Positions 11,616 through 24,284 of a stretch of DNA of 64,000 nucleotides are shown piece by piece. Every line of letters starts with the position of its first letter. Positions within the stretch are counted from its first letter, which is position 1. Made by a program: the position numbers and the translations under genes. The DNA is from Nematopogon swammerdamellus (taxonomy: Eukaryota; Arthropoda; Insecta; Lepidoptera; Adelidae), in assembly GCA_946902875.1 (NCBI GenBank), contig OX336344.1, positions 23,829,791-23,893,790 of the forward strand, read 5' to 3'. The notes beneath the pieces are model-generated. The model saw only the letters and a program-made list of their open reading frames with translations. It did no database searches and was not told where the DNA came from.

Positions 11616-13555
11616 CGTACCGGATCCGGATTGACTCGCCGACCGATTAACAGTTTCCGTACAAGTTCATTTCTTTCAAGACAATTCGCTTTCATTGTTG
11701 AATATTGAAACCTCCCCGCTCTCCTTCCTGATTACTTTTTTGTTTGAATTGTGCTCTTTCCGCCCCCACCCCCAACCCCGGCCCCGCCCCCGCCCCCGCG
11801 CCGAGCTCCTGTAACCCCAAACCGTAAAAGTGCTTTATTGCGCCCTTTCAGTTTCAGTTTTGAGGTTTAATGAGAACGTCTTTAAGCAAGAAGGGGAGTT
11901 ATTCGCTTCATGTTTAAGGGTTGTAAGACTCGACCGAGCGGCGCCGCGCGTTTAAAAAAGAAAAGGACAGCGAGGAGGACACCAGGCGCGCCGGCGAACT
12001 CTATCTACTTGTGTTTTATTCCGGCTCAAATATATCACAAAATGCAAGTGCGATAGAGGAGGACATCTCAATTCCAAACTATCGACGTGACGACGACCAA
12101 AAGAGTGTCTGCGAATTCTAAGTCAGCCGTCTTCTAGTGGCCTAAGTAAAATTAAAATACTACAGAATATTTTTTCAATACGTTCTCCCACATGAAGAAG
12201 AAGGAAACCCTGAAATATACGTAAGCCCTAGTACTAGTTCAGTAGTATGACAGTCATATATTTTATTACTTGTTAAAATAAAAATGTTTTTGTTCTATCG
12301 ATAACTCTTTATTTAAGCACATCACTAGATTTAACATAAACTGTACATATTATTCAGTGCAGTAAGAGGGCTATGTGCCTCCTAAACATTTTCATGATTT
12401 TAGCCATTTTCTATATTCAGAACTTCGGGCGAACGCAAAATAAGACAGAATGACCCTTTTGCAATAGTATGATCTCAATCTTATTTCATTGTTTTTAATT
12501 TTCGCCGAAAAAATGCATTTGAAGTATCTGGCCCCGCGAAAGGTCGATAGGCCCATAATCGCATGGATAAAATGTTACGTTGAAGGTTTAAAGGCCTCCT
12601 ATAGCACTACACGATTGTAAGCAGAATTTAGCATCGCAGTGAGCGTGTTAAAAAAGTAAACAGCTCGACAGGCAAACGGCCGGTGGCGTAGGCTTGATAA
12701 TAGGGTGCCAGTATGTTACGGAACCTTAAAAACAACCTATATAACAACATTGCACCTACACACACTGACGTAGCATTGCTTTGCAATGTATGTTTACCAC
12801 ACATTAATCTCCAAAAATGATTTTGAAAAATTTACGGGCTTCTCGAAAAAATATCTTTCCTCTGTTTTCCTGCGAAACTGCACGCGTTATTCAGAAAAAT
12901 ATAATATGTCGCTAATACAGCGCGTGTAGTATGAGTGAATTTGAGCCTAATAGAGCTCCTGAACTGGTAACGCGGCGCGGCTCGACCGGAACGCACCTTC
13001 CTCGTCGTCGGCTCCTAATAAAGAGCGGATCGACTCAGTCGGGCGAGCGGGGGCGGGGGCGGGGGCGGGGCGGGGCGGGGCGGTGAGCGCACACGTAGCT
13101 AATAAAGGTGGAGCGGAGCGGACATCCTCTCCCTCCCTCCCCCTCTCCTCCTTCCCTCCGTGCGTGTCGCCGGCGCGTCCTAGTCCGCTCCGCCGCGCTG
13201 CGGGCCCGCGCGCTGCGGAGCGGCCGCGCGCCGCTGGACGCTGGCCGGCGGGCACGGGGGCACACGCGGGGCACTGCGAGGTGGTTCAACCGCGGACAGA
13301 GCAATAATATCTACCTATAGAGCGCCCCTTTCCGAGTGTCAACAGTAAGCACGAGTATGAACGAGTCACAGTTGTTAATTAAAAAAAAGTTATTATGTAG
13401 ATTCTTCAAAATTTGTAAATAAAACGAGTCATTATTTTAAAATTAATTTAATAGATATTACGTTAGTACCTATACATTATTATAACGGTATTAATAAAAT
13501 TATCAACAAATTTTTTTGTGTATGCTTTCCGATTCAAATTTGTATTCATTCATTT
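11615..13555. other. Non-coding interval
   Basis: No gene is supported. C-rich tracts lie at 11760-11805. A fragment of the 'ggcgtaggctt...tacggaacct' repeat family is at about 12685-12730. A G/C-dense block at 13020-13275 contains a ggggcgggg array (13045-13085) and pyrimidine-rich DNA. It could be a CpG-rich regulatory block, but no transcription signal can be read. Confidence 0.5.
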
Positions 13556-13805
13556 GGTACACATGATGTCGCTGCATGTCCCGAATAAATATCTGCGTGC
13601 AAGGAGTCACTTGCTGTTTGCGGAAAGTCCATCGCGGACGTTCCACTATGGTATGCTGTGACTATGGCCAGACTCCAATTCGCCGGGCGCTGACCGCACT
13701 CAACCGAATGTTGGTCATGTTTCCGGATTTAGACGTCTTCAACTGCAATACTAAAGTATTTCAAAAGTACGCGGTGAGATACGTTGAGCTAACTTTTAAA
13801 TAGTG
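13556..13805 (+). other. Unrecognised open frame, probably not a gene
   Basis: An ATG-initiated 75-codon frame runs from 13576 to 13803. Its residues do not match any family I recognise, and there are no clear flanking splice sites. A dispersed repeat starts right after it, at about 13830, so it may be part of a mobile element. It is listed only because its composition is less biased than that of neighbouring ORFs. Confidence 0.2.
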
Positions 13806-13829
13806 TCAGATTCTGCATTGTTAAATTTT

Positions 13830-13975
13830 GGGTCTCGCTGATCCACGGTCAGTTTTTTTTAATTCAAAATGGCAGCCACCTAGCGTTATGTATAATATTG
13901 TAAAACTTTCAAAATGTTGTTTTTCTTAAGACCCCATAGAGTGGGTATCGTTTTCACACGAACTCTTTATTCTTT
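13830..13975 (+). repeat. Dispersed repeat, copy 1 of a pair with 16695-16870
   Basis: The 'aaaatggcagcc...cg' block followed by 'gagtgggtatcgtt' and a cac-rich end is shared with 16780-16860. This resembles the 3' portion of a common lepidopteran dispersed element. Confidence 0.6.
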
Positions 13976-16690
13976 ATTCATAGACAGTACACTGCACTCG
14001 GATTGGTCATATTTAACATTTAACATTTAGCCAGTTGGATTATCACAGCGAAGAAGAACTGACAAGCACTTCGCTGGATACTTTTATTTTACGTCCACTT
14101 AGTCATTGAATCATCGAACCGCATAGAACAAATTGTGACAAGTTCGAGTGCAGTCTAACTGCACAATACAATACAATAACAATTTCACTGTGGATTCTGA
14201 CTACAAAAGACTTAGCAATATACTAGACTGCCATGACATAAGCCATGTGGCTTAGAATTAAAAACTTTTGTCTAACGATTTAGGTATAATAAAACAATAA
14301 TTTTGTTCCCCTATGCTTAGCTGTGATTAGTTGCATCAGAGATGACGAGTACAACAGTTTGTATGGGGCATCTACTTACACTCCGCAGTATGAATGAACA
14401 TACGAGGCAGCACACGCGCGCTCTGCAGATGTTCTCGTAGCTCCGAGCGCGGCGACACCGGGTCACGCACGGCACTACGCTCCAGTGATTGACCAGTCAA
14501 TTGCTCCAATTCTCTTTGAACAGGACGTGTCGTATCTACGAGAGAGAGAGAGAGAGGTCGACTCACTCAGCCAGTAGATAGCGTCGAGAGACCGAGTTAC
14601 CGAATGAAGTGTGATGAACGGAGACGCGGCGGCCGCCTCTATTGCTTAGTTACAGTGAGATAGAATTAATTGATCGCCAAATATTAGTATAGCTACCTCC
14701 ATGTGAATGCTGATATATCTAACCGATGCTCCTCTACTCTGCAACATCGTAATGTACCTACGTGTGGAGCGCTTCCGAAGCGATTTACTCAAATTTAATA
14801 GATATTTACCTCTCAGGTTGGCCGTAAGTCAGCCCCTCCGCCGCGCCGCGCCGCCCCGCCCCGCCCCGCGTCGCACCTGCCCGCCGGTAGAGACGGCGGC
14901 GGCGGCGCGGCCTCAATGCCTCCCCCGCGACCCACTCTGCCCGAGCGGGGATTTCCTCAGAATGAATAGCGGACGTTGCCGGGTCAACTGCGTCCGCCGG
15001 ATTAGAGAAATCGATTATTCCTTCGAAGACTCTCCGAGTAGCCCCCTCCCCCGCAGTACCAGTGTAGAGTAATGCTGTCCCGCCTGCCCGCGCGCTCTCT
15101 GTGCAGCTTGTATTATCTGTAAACCTGTTTGCGCGCAGCAACTCTAAATATTATCGAGAAGTAGAAAAACAAATGACGATCGATCTTCGCAACGCACGAA
15201 ATTATCATTATTCAAATAAACAGCGAGGTCCGTTAAAGCAATAACGAATTCCACAAAATTGCACACTCACGCGCCGCCTCAGAGCACCCTCCCCCGCTCC
15301 GCCCCCCCCCCCCCCCCCCCCCACCCGCGCCCCACCCCGCCGGCAATCTCCGCAGCGACTCTTGAAAGGACGCAACCAGCGTAAAACACAAAAAAGATCT
15401 CCAACTGAAAGCGCCTAATCATTAAGGAGCGGACGACGACGTCCAAAAACATTTATCTAATTATCTAGCGGACTCCGCTCGCCGCCAGGGCGGGCGGAAA
15501 AAACTTAGGGCGGAATTGAATGAGCATGTCAGGGCGGACGCCCATCAATCTATCGGCTGCCGACGGACGGACGCGGTGGACCGCCGCCACCCACGCGCCG
15601 TCCCCGCCCCGCCCCCGCCCCGCCCCCGCCCCGCCCCAGGCCGCCAGCTCCGCTCGACGCCAGCTATCGACGTCAGTCAGGCGCAGAGTATCGCTTGCGA
15701 TAACCATCCGCAACAACTCCGCGACGATACAACGTGTCCGAGACAGAGGAGATACATCCCGACAATATACCCACCCGGTCGATTCTCATAGAGTGCCGGA
15801 CGCCGGTGTCTTTAGCGAGTACCACCGTGCGGACACATATACACTATAAAACACTCATCCTTTGAGACACAACTAAGTTGCTGGTAATATTGTGTGCAAT
15901 GAATTATAATCTGTTTGAGCTCTGTTTTGAGTGCCATAATATATAAATAAATGAAAAAGCTCATTCACTACTTTTAAATAAAGACAAAGACTAAGTGTTT
16001 ATTTCACAAAAATTGTTTAACATATACACGGTGGCAGTTCTCTATATAATAGAACTCTATTATAGACTAAGTTTAGAGAACCAACGTTTAACAGCATCAC
16101 ACCTCACTATAGACGCGTCGAGCCGGCGCCGCCGCCCGCGCCGTTCGCTGTGAAGTTGTTGGGAAAGTTTTGTTTTCGAAAAAGGGGGGTTTTGTTTTGA
16201 TATTTTAAAACAAAATAATTAAAACAAAAATTTAGTTTGTTTTATTTTTTATTAATAAAATAACTTTGTTCTTCCATCATATACACAAAGAACTAAATAC
16301 TTAACTATTTGACATCTATTTTAATTATTTTTCTATAAAATTTACAATCATACCGAAAATGGCCGACGTGATGGTAATGCGCGCTATAGAATGGTCGGCA
16401 CTCAAAGTGTTCATCAATTGAGCCAACACACGAGCCCTACATACATAATATATAGTGATATTTAGACATGCAGTGTTGTTGCGGCTCCCTAGTCTCCTGG
16501 GCGGCGCGGCGGCGGCGGGCGGACTAGACGTATTTATTTAGCGGTCCGGAACAGGATGTGGAATAAATTGTTTGCTGTCATTAGTGAGTTGAATGAAGCG
16601 AGCGGCGCGCCGCCCCCGACCCCGCCTCCACCGCCGCCCCCGCGTCGCTCCTCTACCGCTGTGCATGTAACTATGCATGTGTGTTCATTC
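13976..16690. other. Non-coding interval with G/C islands
   Basis: No gene is supported. G/C-dense blocks occur at 14835-14940, 15265-15350 (including about 20 consecutive C at 15302-15322), 15595-15640, 16115-16145 and 16500-16650. A short AG repeat is at 14541-14555. ORFs over the C-rich blocks are Pro/Arg/Ala-rich artefacts. Confidence 0.55.
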
Positions 16691-16694
16691 GTTC

Positions 16695-16870
16695 CCTCAC
16701 AGAGCCTAAACGTCTTAACCGATTTCGACATATTTAGCTTTGTTGAATGCGTCCCGGTGGTCCGTCATCTACTTTTAAAAAAAAATCGAAAATGGCAGCC
16801 TTCAGGCGTTATTACTATTTAACTTTGAAAATGTATCGAGTGGGTATCGTTGTCGCACAAGTATACAACA
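16695..16870 (+). repeat. Dispersed repeat, copy 2 of a pair with 13830-13975
   Basis: It contains 'aaccgatttcgacatattt', 'aaaatggcagcc' and 'gagtgggtatcgtt' in the same order as copy 1, with many substitutions, so the pair is old. Confidence 0.6.
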
Positions 16871-18381
16871 CTAAGTAAATGGTTTAGAACTAAAAGGAAT
16901 GAAATACGACTCCCAGCTCAGATGTCAGCCAGGCCACGGAGCGCTACTCCCTGCTCCGCGCAGCTGCCGATGCCAAACCACAACACGCCTAGTATGATAA
17001 CGAATTTGTATGAACATAAATCGATTAAATACATAATTCAAACTGTCGTTCACGCCTCATGTTATCCCTTTATTAAAAACATTACAAGTTTCATATTATA
17101 ATTGACCGACTCGAAGGTAAACTTTCACAATATGTAGAGCCTCCGCGCAGAGAATTGTGCAGCGGGGCGGGGCGGGGCAGGGCGGGGCGCAGTCTCTCCC
17201 TGCTAGTACCGAGGAGCCACTAATGTTTGCGTTTCGCGCTTCGTTCGAGTGCGCCTTCAGTTATATAAATAAATATTTATTTACACTTTTTTCCCAAATT
17301 AAGTATTGAACAGTTCGCGGCCTAACCACGATAATGAACACATAGTTTTCCTCTTAATGTTACATTCAGGACTTAAAAAAGTTCCGTGCCGCCGCCGCCG
17401 CGGCGCCGCGCGCTTTACTCGCGCGACCGATTGAAGCTCAATTAGCTTCTCGATATTGACTGATGCGCGACGAGAAAGGTAGGGCAGTGCACTCTATATG
17501 CAGCTGCAGCTCATCATCACTGGCGGCGTAATCGCTGAACTACATAGCTAATTAGTAGTAGGGGTTGACGCGCCCCGCGCTCGCCGGGGGCGGCGGCGCT
17601 GCGGTCGCTATGCCAATAATATGTACATTATGGCCGGCGGCGCTGTTTTCAGATATCGTGAGCCGCAGTCACTGTTGCACTCTCCAACATCTAACAGCGA
17701 TATCGTACTCATTTCATAGATAACTGAGGGAGCGGCCAGTTTATTTGAAACCATTTTAAATATATACACTACGGCCAACAGTAAGTACGTAAGCAAACCT
17801 CGTTATATTATAGGTGGTGATTATTTATTATTATTATAATAAACAATAACAATAATAATTAAGTTAACCAAGAGAGAAACACAAAAGGAACCGATAATTA
17901 AATTATTGTTGAAAAAAAAGATATCTGTTTAATTTAATTTTCACGCATATAATAATATAACAAAACAATATAAACAAAATATAATATAACAAAAAAAATT
18001 TGTATAATAAATATAATATAAATTAACGGCTCAATAGGGAGATCGTACACTACAGCAAGTTGAGAAATAAAATACTCCTAAGTTAGTACATTTAGGCAAA
18101 CAATAGATCGATACCACCGCACTGAACAAGGTCGGTCGGAACGGCTATGCAATTAGATATGTTTTTCGTTCATTTGAGTGTAGCCGGCGCGGCGCGACTA
18201 AAGGGAAGCACTAGCCGACATGGCGTGTGCGTGCGGTTAGGCGATGCAGCCAACCGAGTCAGGATTAGTGTTGTAAAGGCAGAAAAATACCGAAAAATAC
18301 ATTTTGAATAAAACAAAAAACACGGGGTTTTTCCGTTTCTTTCATGTATGATACCAATACTGGATGAAATTTTCGCCCGAT
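16871..18381. other. Non-coding AT-rich interval
   Basis: No gene is supported. A short ggggcgggg tract lies at 17160-17190 and a G/C block at 17570-17645. From 17800 to 18040 the sequence is extremely A/T-rich with runs of 'ataatata'. Confidence 0.55.
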
Positions 18382-19820
18382 GAAAGCTCCGCCCCCTTTC
18401 CTGATTTAATTTCTCGAATGTTGATATTTTTTCGCCTGAATCTTATTACTAGACTAAATATAAGACACTTTTATTCTTACACTTTTTTCAATAAAATCGA
18501 TATTTCCGGAGAAAAAAAATATCTAAAATATTTTTTTCCAAAATGTTCTCGATTGCTGATGTTTTTTTGGTGGATTCTTATTTCTAAACGAAATATAAGA
18601 TACTTTTATTCTTACACGTTTTTCACTTAAGTCGATATTTCCGAAGAGAAAAATAAAACAACTTATTTTTTCATATTTTCTCGAATGTTGATGTTTTTTC
18701 GCCTGAATCTTATTTCTAGACGAAATACGAATCTGCAGTGAACATTTCGAAAAGTGGTCGCCATTTTGAACTTTTTAGTTACTGGACCGATTGCTTTCAA
18801 AATCGATATCTGGGTGTCTGTGTGGGCTCTGAATACGAATCTATAGTCAAAATTTAAAACAAGTGGCCGCCATTTTGAACTTTTTAGTTACTGGACTGAT
18901 TGCTTTCAAAATCGATATCTGGGTGTCTGTGTGGGTTTTGAATACGAATCTGTAGTCAAAATTTAAAAGAAGAAGCCGCCATTTTGAACTTTTTAGTTAC
19001 TGGACCGATTGCTTTCAAAATCTATATCTGGGTGTCTGCGTCGGCTCTGAATATTAATTTGTAGTCAAAACTAAAAGGTTCAAAATGGCGGCCACTTTTT
19101 TTTAATTTTGACAACGGATTCGTATTCAGATCCCACAGAAACACCCAAATATAAATTTTGAAAGCAATCGGTCCAGAAACTAAAAAGTAAAAAATGGCGG
19201 CCACTTTTTATAAATTTTTACAACAGATTCGTATTCAGGGTCCACACATACACCCAGATATCGATTTTGAAAGCAATCGGTCCAGTAACTAAAAAGTTTA
19301 AAATGGCGGCCACTTGTTTTAAATTTTGACTACAGATTCGTATTCAGAGCCCACACAGACACCCAGATAGCGATTTTGAAAGCAATTGGTCCAGTAACTA
19401 AAAAGTTCAAAATGGCGGCCACTTTTTTTAAATGATTCTGAAAATAATTTAAATGATTGGAACTACAGATTCGTATTTCATCTAGAAATAAGATTCAGGC
19501 GAAAAAACAACAACATTCGAGAAAATATGAAAAAATAGGTTGTTTTATTTTTCTCTCCGAAAATATCGACTTAAGCGAAAAACGTGTAAGGATAAAAGTG
19601 TCTTATATTTCGTTTAGAAATGAGAATCCGCCAAAAAAACATTAAGCAATCGAGAACATTTTGGAAAAAAAATATTTTAGATTTTTTTTTCTCCGGAAAT
19701 ATCGATTTGTTTCAAAAACGTGTAAGAATAAAAGTGTCTTATATTTCGTCTAGAAATAAGATTCAGGCGAAAAAATATCAACATTCGAGAAATTAAATCA
19801 GGAAAGGGGGCGGAGCTTTC
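18382..19820. mobile_element. 1.44 kb foldback element with internal repeats
   Basis: The ends are inverted: 'gaaagctccgccccctttcc' at 18382 pairs with its reverse complement ending at 19820, and the arms stay alignable for about 360 bases each (18382-18740 with 19462-19820). Each arm repeats a 'tctcgaatgttgat...cgcctgaatctta' motif. The core (18741-19460) holds three copies of a roughly 122-bp unit ('ttactggaccgattgctttc', 'atatctgggtgtctg', 'gccgccattttgaacttttt'), then inverted copies of the same unit. No transposase frame is present. This architecture fits a foldback or composite-TIR non-autonomous transposon. Confidence 0.85.
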
Positions 19821-20159
19821 CATACAAATGCCGTCCTGGATAATTCAGAATCGCGGCGAGCAATAAATCGAGAACCAATGATGGTACGACAACAAATTAG
19901 GTCTTGTTTTGTAAGCAGTTCGATACACTCTTAGATTATTTTATAATATCTTCCCCGGTTTTCCTGTAAATTGAGTAGAAATAAAAATTTATGAAAAAAA
20001 TTATATCTCCATAAGCGGCCACTCTAGAGAAAATCATCTAAGAACAAAAGAAGCTTGTATTTAGTCAATAAATACGATCCCGAAGAAAAATCCGGTCCCG
20101 GAAATTTCCCAGGAAATTTTCAGAATTCCCATACGAAGTGGTGGTTTTAACAACTCCAT

Positions 20160-20352
20160 ATTATATCCTCTCGCGAACTTTACCTACTTTGGTACCAAAT
20201 CACTCTACCTAATTCCGATCCCTGATAATAACACATACCTATTATGTGAAAATTTTCACGGGGTATCTACCTATTACGGTTCAAGAGATACAGCCCTCGG
20301 ACAGACGGACAGACAGACAGACGGCGTAGGCTTAGTAATACGGAACCCTATA
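20160..20352 (+). repeat. Dispersed repeat with a 'cagacggacag' tract
   Basis: It has the arrangement '...tcaagagatacagccc', 'gacagacggacagacagaca' and 'ggcgtaggcttagtaatacg' followed by gaaccct, a very common lepidopteran repeat end. Related pieces lie near 6620, 12690, 41075, 43990 and 53690. Confidence 0.6.
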
Positions 20353-20378
20353 AAACACAAATTAAAACAAAGATTCCC

Positions 20379-20612
20379 TTGCCCCTTACTAGGTGGTAGG
20401 CTCAAATTGTAGCTGACTGGGTTGGTACCACTGTACTGGATGTAAGATGGCCGCATAGTAGCCTCGGTTGTGTTCTCCTCTAGTTCAGTATAGCCAGCAA
20501 TCCAGGGAAATCTCCGATATGGCACCTACCTTCTAGGAGGTGATATTGGCTGGTTGGATCATGCGCTCTGACCCCTCTGACTCAGCCAGCCATACCGGAT
20601 TACATAAAAAAA
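20379..20612 (+). mobile_element. SINE family A copy
   Basis: The full body from 'ccttgccccttactaggtgg' to 'ccggattacataaaaaaag' matches the copies at 9758 and 47220 (inverse). It ends in an A-rich tail at about 20605-20612. The tRNA-like head is absent. Confidence 0.75.
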
Positions 20613-21195
20613 GAGTTATTATGAGTACCTACATAATTTGGAAATGATAAGCTTCTCTGCGATAAAGCTATTTGCGACTCTTATTTCTTTTCCTGTTTCA
20701 TTGAATCTTTCCGTGTTTTTTACGGTGTTCCTGTTCAATACGAACTTTGGTCACTCACTTTTTGGTTTCAAGCAGAGAACAGGAATAAAACGCGAAAAGA
20801 GCAAGTAGGTATCTCATATGAAAATACTTTTCGAATCTTTCCGTCTTTTACGGTACCTAAGTCAAATAAATCCGTATCAAAGTGCAAAAAACGGCATCTT
20901 TACAACTCTAGTCAGGATTCATAAGAAGTGCGCCGAGCATGTGCGGGGCAACGCTTAACCCGGCGCTAGTCGCGTCTCATAGTGCAACACGGTTGCTCGC
21001 GCTGGTCTTTTCCCCGTAATATGTATTATCGTTTTTATTTTTTTATAAATCAAAATATGGTTCTTATTAAAATTAATTTTCTTTTTCAAGTTTTAAATGG
21101 TTTATTAGTTTTAGTTTGTCCAAGAATTATCTAAAATCTAAAAACCTTACTAAAAACTTATAACTAAAGTTACAAAGGGCAATGATACTTTTCTC

Positions 21196-21720
21196 TAATT
21201 AATCATCATTTTCAAAGTGAATACACAGGACATGTGAATGCTCCTTGCAAATATAAGTATCATTCTTCAGGCACTGCGTTTTGGTTTTACGATTTTTAAC
21301 AGATGGACAGAATCCACACCTTCCTGTGATGTCCCGACGAGGTCTTTTGGGGTCTGCATCGGGTGGCCCGCGTACCTTCGTACTCTTATATTTTAGTGAG
21401 ATGGCCACAGTAGATATGGATGATCTCTCGATTAAGTAGTCCTTTATCAAACTGAACCCCCATTGCTTTAGATAAAAGCGTCTGTCAATTATATTTATTG
21501 AGTTATATGAGTATATAACCTATGTAGTTATGCCCGCCACATCCATCAAAGTGCAAAAGATTCTGAAGGGCCATCTTGATTTTAGTTCGTCGACTGTGTC
21601 CACGTCAACTTTGGTACTATTATAAAATGTTATTACGTCAGGTTTCTTCGCTGCTGTATTAGCTTCGACTTCAGTGTCGTGGTGAAGGGATTCAAGTAAG
21701 CACATAAAAACGACGACACC
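21196..21720 (-). pseudogene. piggyBac-like transposase, C-terminal remnant
   Basis: Reading the minus strand from about 21720 down: SLHHDTEVE, KKPDVITFYNSTKVDVDTVD, RWPFRIFCTLMDVAGI, then DRRFYLKQWGFSLIKDYLIE, then a Cys-rich tail with C-x2-C, a KTKTQCLKNDTYIC stretch and a CKEH ending at 21199. This is the order of the end of piggyBac transposases: catalytic-domain end with the 'YNSTKGGVD'-type motif, then the zinc-binding C-terminal domain. There is an in-frame stop at the GITT* position (about 21520), and a segment between VDTVDE and RWPF is missing compared with the family, so the copy is dead. The catalytic part upstream of 21720 is only weakly recognisable. Confidence 0.85.
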
Positions 21721-23580
21721 GTCGATCGCGCCATGGTCGAAAAGACCGAGACGAACTTTGGACGTGTCTTCTGGCTCATACTGATGACAATTAATTTGGC
21801 AGTTGGTCAGTTCTGGGGAGGGTCTAGTATCTGAGGAATACCTGGAAGGACGGAGCTGAATGTGGCGTGATCAGAGTGGGGCATGCAATAAACGAAAACA
21901 CACGGCGAAACGACCATAGCGCGATTAGCGCCGGGTTAATAGTTATTCGATAATAAGCGGGAAACGATTGAACGCACGGCCGCCGGGACGACATCTGCAT
22001 TCATCTGCGACAACTGAATTCATTATTGGAGCGCAGAAACAACCGGCTCGACCCGCAAACAGATTAGGTATATGTAGTGATGGTGTCTGCCCGCCACGTG
22101 CCGTGCATGCGCGTGAAAGTATTTCAATATAATTTAATTATTGTACAATTGTATACTGATGACGTACACGATCGTCACACTGTATCCAGGAGTATATCGA
22201 GGTGAATCGTAGCCCGAGTGGAGCAGAGAACATTTAATTATCTATCGTCGCCTTCGCCCCTCACTTCTTCAATATCGTCCCACCCATACTGTGTTTAGAT
22301 CTGTGTATGATCTGTTTTCCCACCCTCTCATTTGTAATGTAACACATTGAAAACGCCGCTCGGGAGGAGATCGCGCGAATCTCTTTTGAGCCAGTCTCTA
22401 ATTCGACCTTATAGATGATATACTGACTTACTTTAATATAAATGAATTACTCGTACATTGACATAAATGAATAATTGTTTGTGATTCAATACATTTTTTT
22501 ATTAATTTTTATATTTGTTTAATGAATGAATTCCGATGTAAAATTTTATTTTTATTATTTTGGTTTATTTGTAATATTTTACAAATGTACAAAAGTGATT
22601 TATAGTGTTCCCTGATTCTTAATATATTTTAGCATTAATGTAAATTACAGGACATAATTAAGCGCATATTATTTTTAAATGTATACTTTCTGAAAGAGAG
22701 CAAGACAGGTGGAATCTAGTGCAGGATGCTAATGTCACGTATTCCGTGTTTTTTCAACGAATAGATTTTTCGAAATTTGAATTAGAGTTAGTGAAGGTGG
22801 TGCAAACCCCACATCGTCCTTTGTATTGTACCTGTCAATATTCAAGTCTTTCTTCAGCGCATTAAATTGCGACAGATCCATTAGTGTCGCGGCGCTGCGC
22901 CCGGCGCGGCGGCGGCGGAGGCGCCTTCGACATGCGGTGGTGCGGCTCGCCCGGGGCGGGGGCGGGAGCCGTCCACTACGCCCGCCCCGCCCGCCTCACT
23001 GTACTATGTAGATAACTCCTTCTTCCGCTTCGCAGAATGTTAGTGAGCAGTAAATCGCATTAATATCCAGTGCACAGAGTGCTCCCAACCAACTTCTGGA
23101 GACAAATATTACTCTACTAGCTTGTTGCCGGCGGCGGCTTCGCTCGCGGCGTTGTAGGTTATGCTTATTTGGGTCGACGCAATATATTCTCTCTCTCTCT
23201 TTCTTTCCTTCTGTCTCTCTCTCCTTCTCTCCCTCCCTCCATCCCTCTCTACCCCGCTCCGTCCCTTACCCTCTATCTTAGGGGATGAATTTCCCAAAAC
23301 GCTGATGCAAATGACTTTTGTTTATAAACAGAAGACATCAATTTCCATATTTCTAACCTCAAAAATAACGATCTTCGATACAAATAATCCCCTATTTAAC
23401 CCCCTTAGTGGACGGATTTTCAAAAATGTTTCTTAGTGCTCACTTACGTTAAGAAACTCCTATGCAAAATTTCACGCTTTTAGACCCACCGGTTCAGGCC
23501 GTGCGTTGTCTGTCTGTCAATCAGTAAGTTTTAAGATTTTTAATTACCTATTTGTTTGTCTATCATTCATCAGCAAACAC
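21721..23580. other. Non-coding interval
   Basis: No gene is supported. It is AT-rich around 22430-22680, with a G/C block at 22885-22995 and a CT-rich tract at 23190-23270. At 23300-23530 it resembles the tail of a dispersed element (a 'ttcacgcttttagacccacc' region then 'gtctgtctgtcaatcag'). Confidence 0.5.
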
Positions 23581-23599
23581 ACACTCTCTCTCTCTCGGA

Positions 23600-23790
23600 A
23601 CATGCTCAGAACGCATCGCTTTTCAACCCCCGATGCAAAACGAGGGGTGTTATAAGTTTCTCGCCTCCGTCTGTCTATGTGTATGTGTGTCTGTCTTTGG
23701 CATCGTAGCTCACAAGCGGGTGTGCCGATTTGGATGGTTTTTTTTTGACGTGATGACGTCACGTCTTATAAATTGATGAACACCGGCTGC
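23600..23790 (+). repeat. Dispersed lepidopteran-type repeat tail
   Basis: 'caacccccgatgcaaaacga', 'ggggtgttataagttt', 'tctgtctttggcatcgtagc' and 'ccgatttggatgg' follow the order seen in very common moth and butterfly repeats. An inverse, diverged relative is at 27990-28135 inside gene 1. Confidence 0.55.
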
Positions 23791-23821
23791 ACGCACGAAG
23801 AAGTGTCACGTTCCATCTAAA

Positions 23822-23884
23822 CCTATGTGTGCAAGCGAGAGCGCGATAGAGACCTGTGTGTGCAAGCGAGAGCGCGATAGAGAG
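23822..23884 (+). repeat. Two-unit 30-bp tandem repeat
   Basis: 'tgtgtgcaagcgagagcgcg' plus atagagacc occurs twice back to back with a few differences. Confidence 0.75.
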
Positions 23885-23925
23885 GCATATACAATAGTAG
23901 GAAATACAAAATATATTTCTCCACT

Positions 23926-24006
23926 TTTGCGAGCCTCGAACCCGCGGTCCCTGCCACCATCACCGACCTCTTAACGACCGTCTTAACCACGCGGGCTAAT
24001 CGACCT
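23926..24006 (-). mobile_element. tRNA-like sequence (SINE head or tRNA pseudogene)
   Basis: On the minus strand an A-box-like 'ttagcccgcgtggttaagac' is followed about 50 bases later by a B-box-like 'gcgggttcgaggc'. The spacing fits a tRNA-derived pol III promoter, but the stems do not form a complete cloverleaf. A SINE head or dead tRNA copy is more likely than a working gene. Confidence 0.55.
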
Positions 24007-24284
24007 GTACCTATCGCAGCAAATTTTCTCAACAGTATGTGAAAATTTCATGGAGCGACATCTAGCGTCCACATCTAGCGTCAATAGTAAATGAAATACT
24101 TCAGCGGTATTTACTTCATTTCGCAGTTAGGTTGTCGCAGGTGTTGCAACGTTGTAGTATGCGCTTCGATGTGTAGATGGCGTAAATTTAAAGTTGATAT
24201 TGATAAATTAATCTTTATTTTCAGATTGTTATCATGTACTTAAATTAATTTTACATATTTTATATTCTACAAAAACTTATAAGC

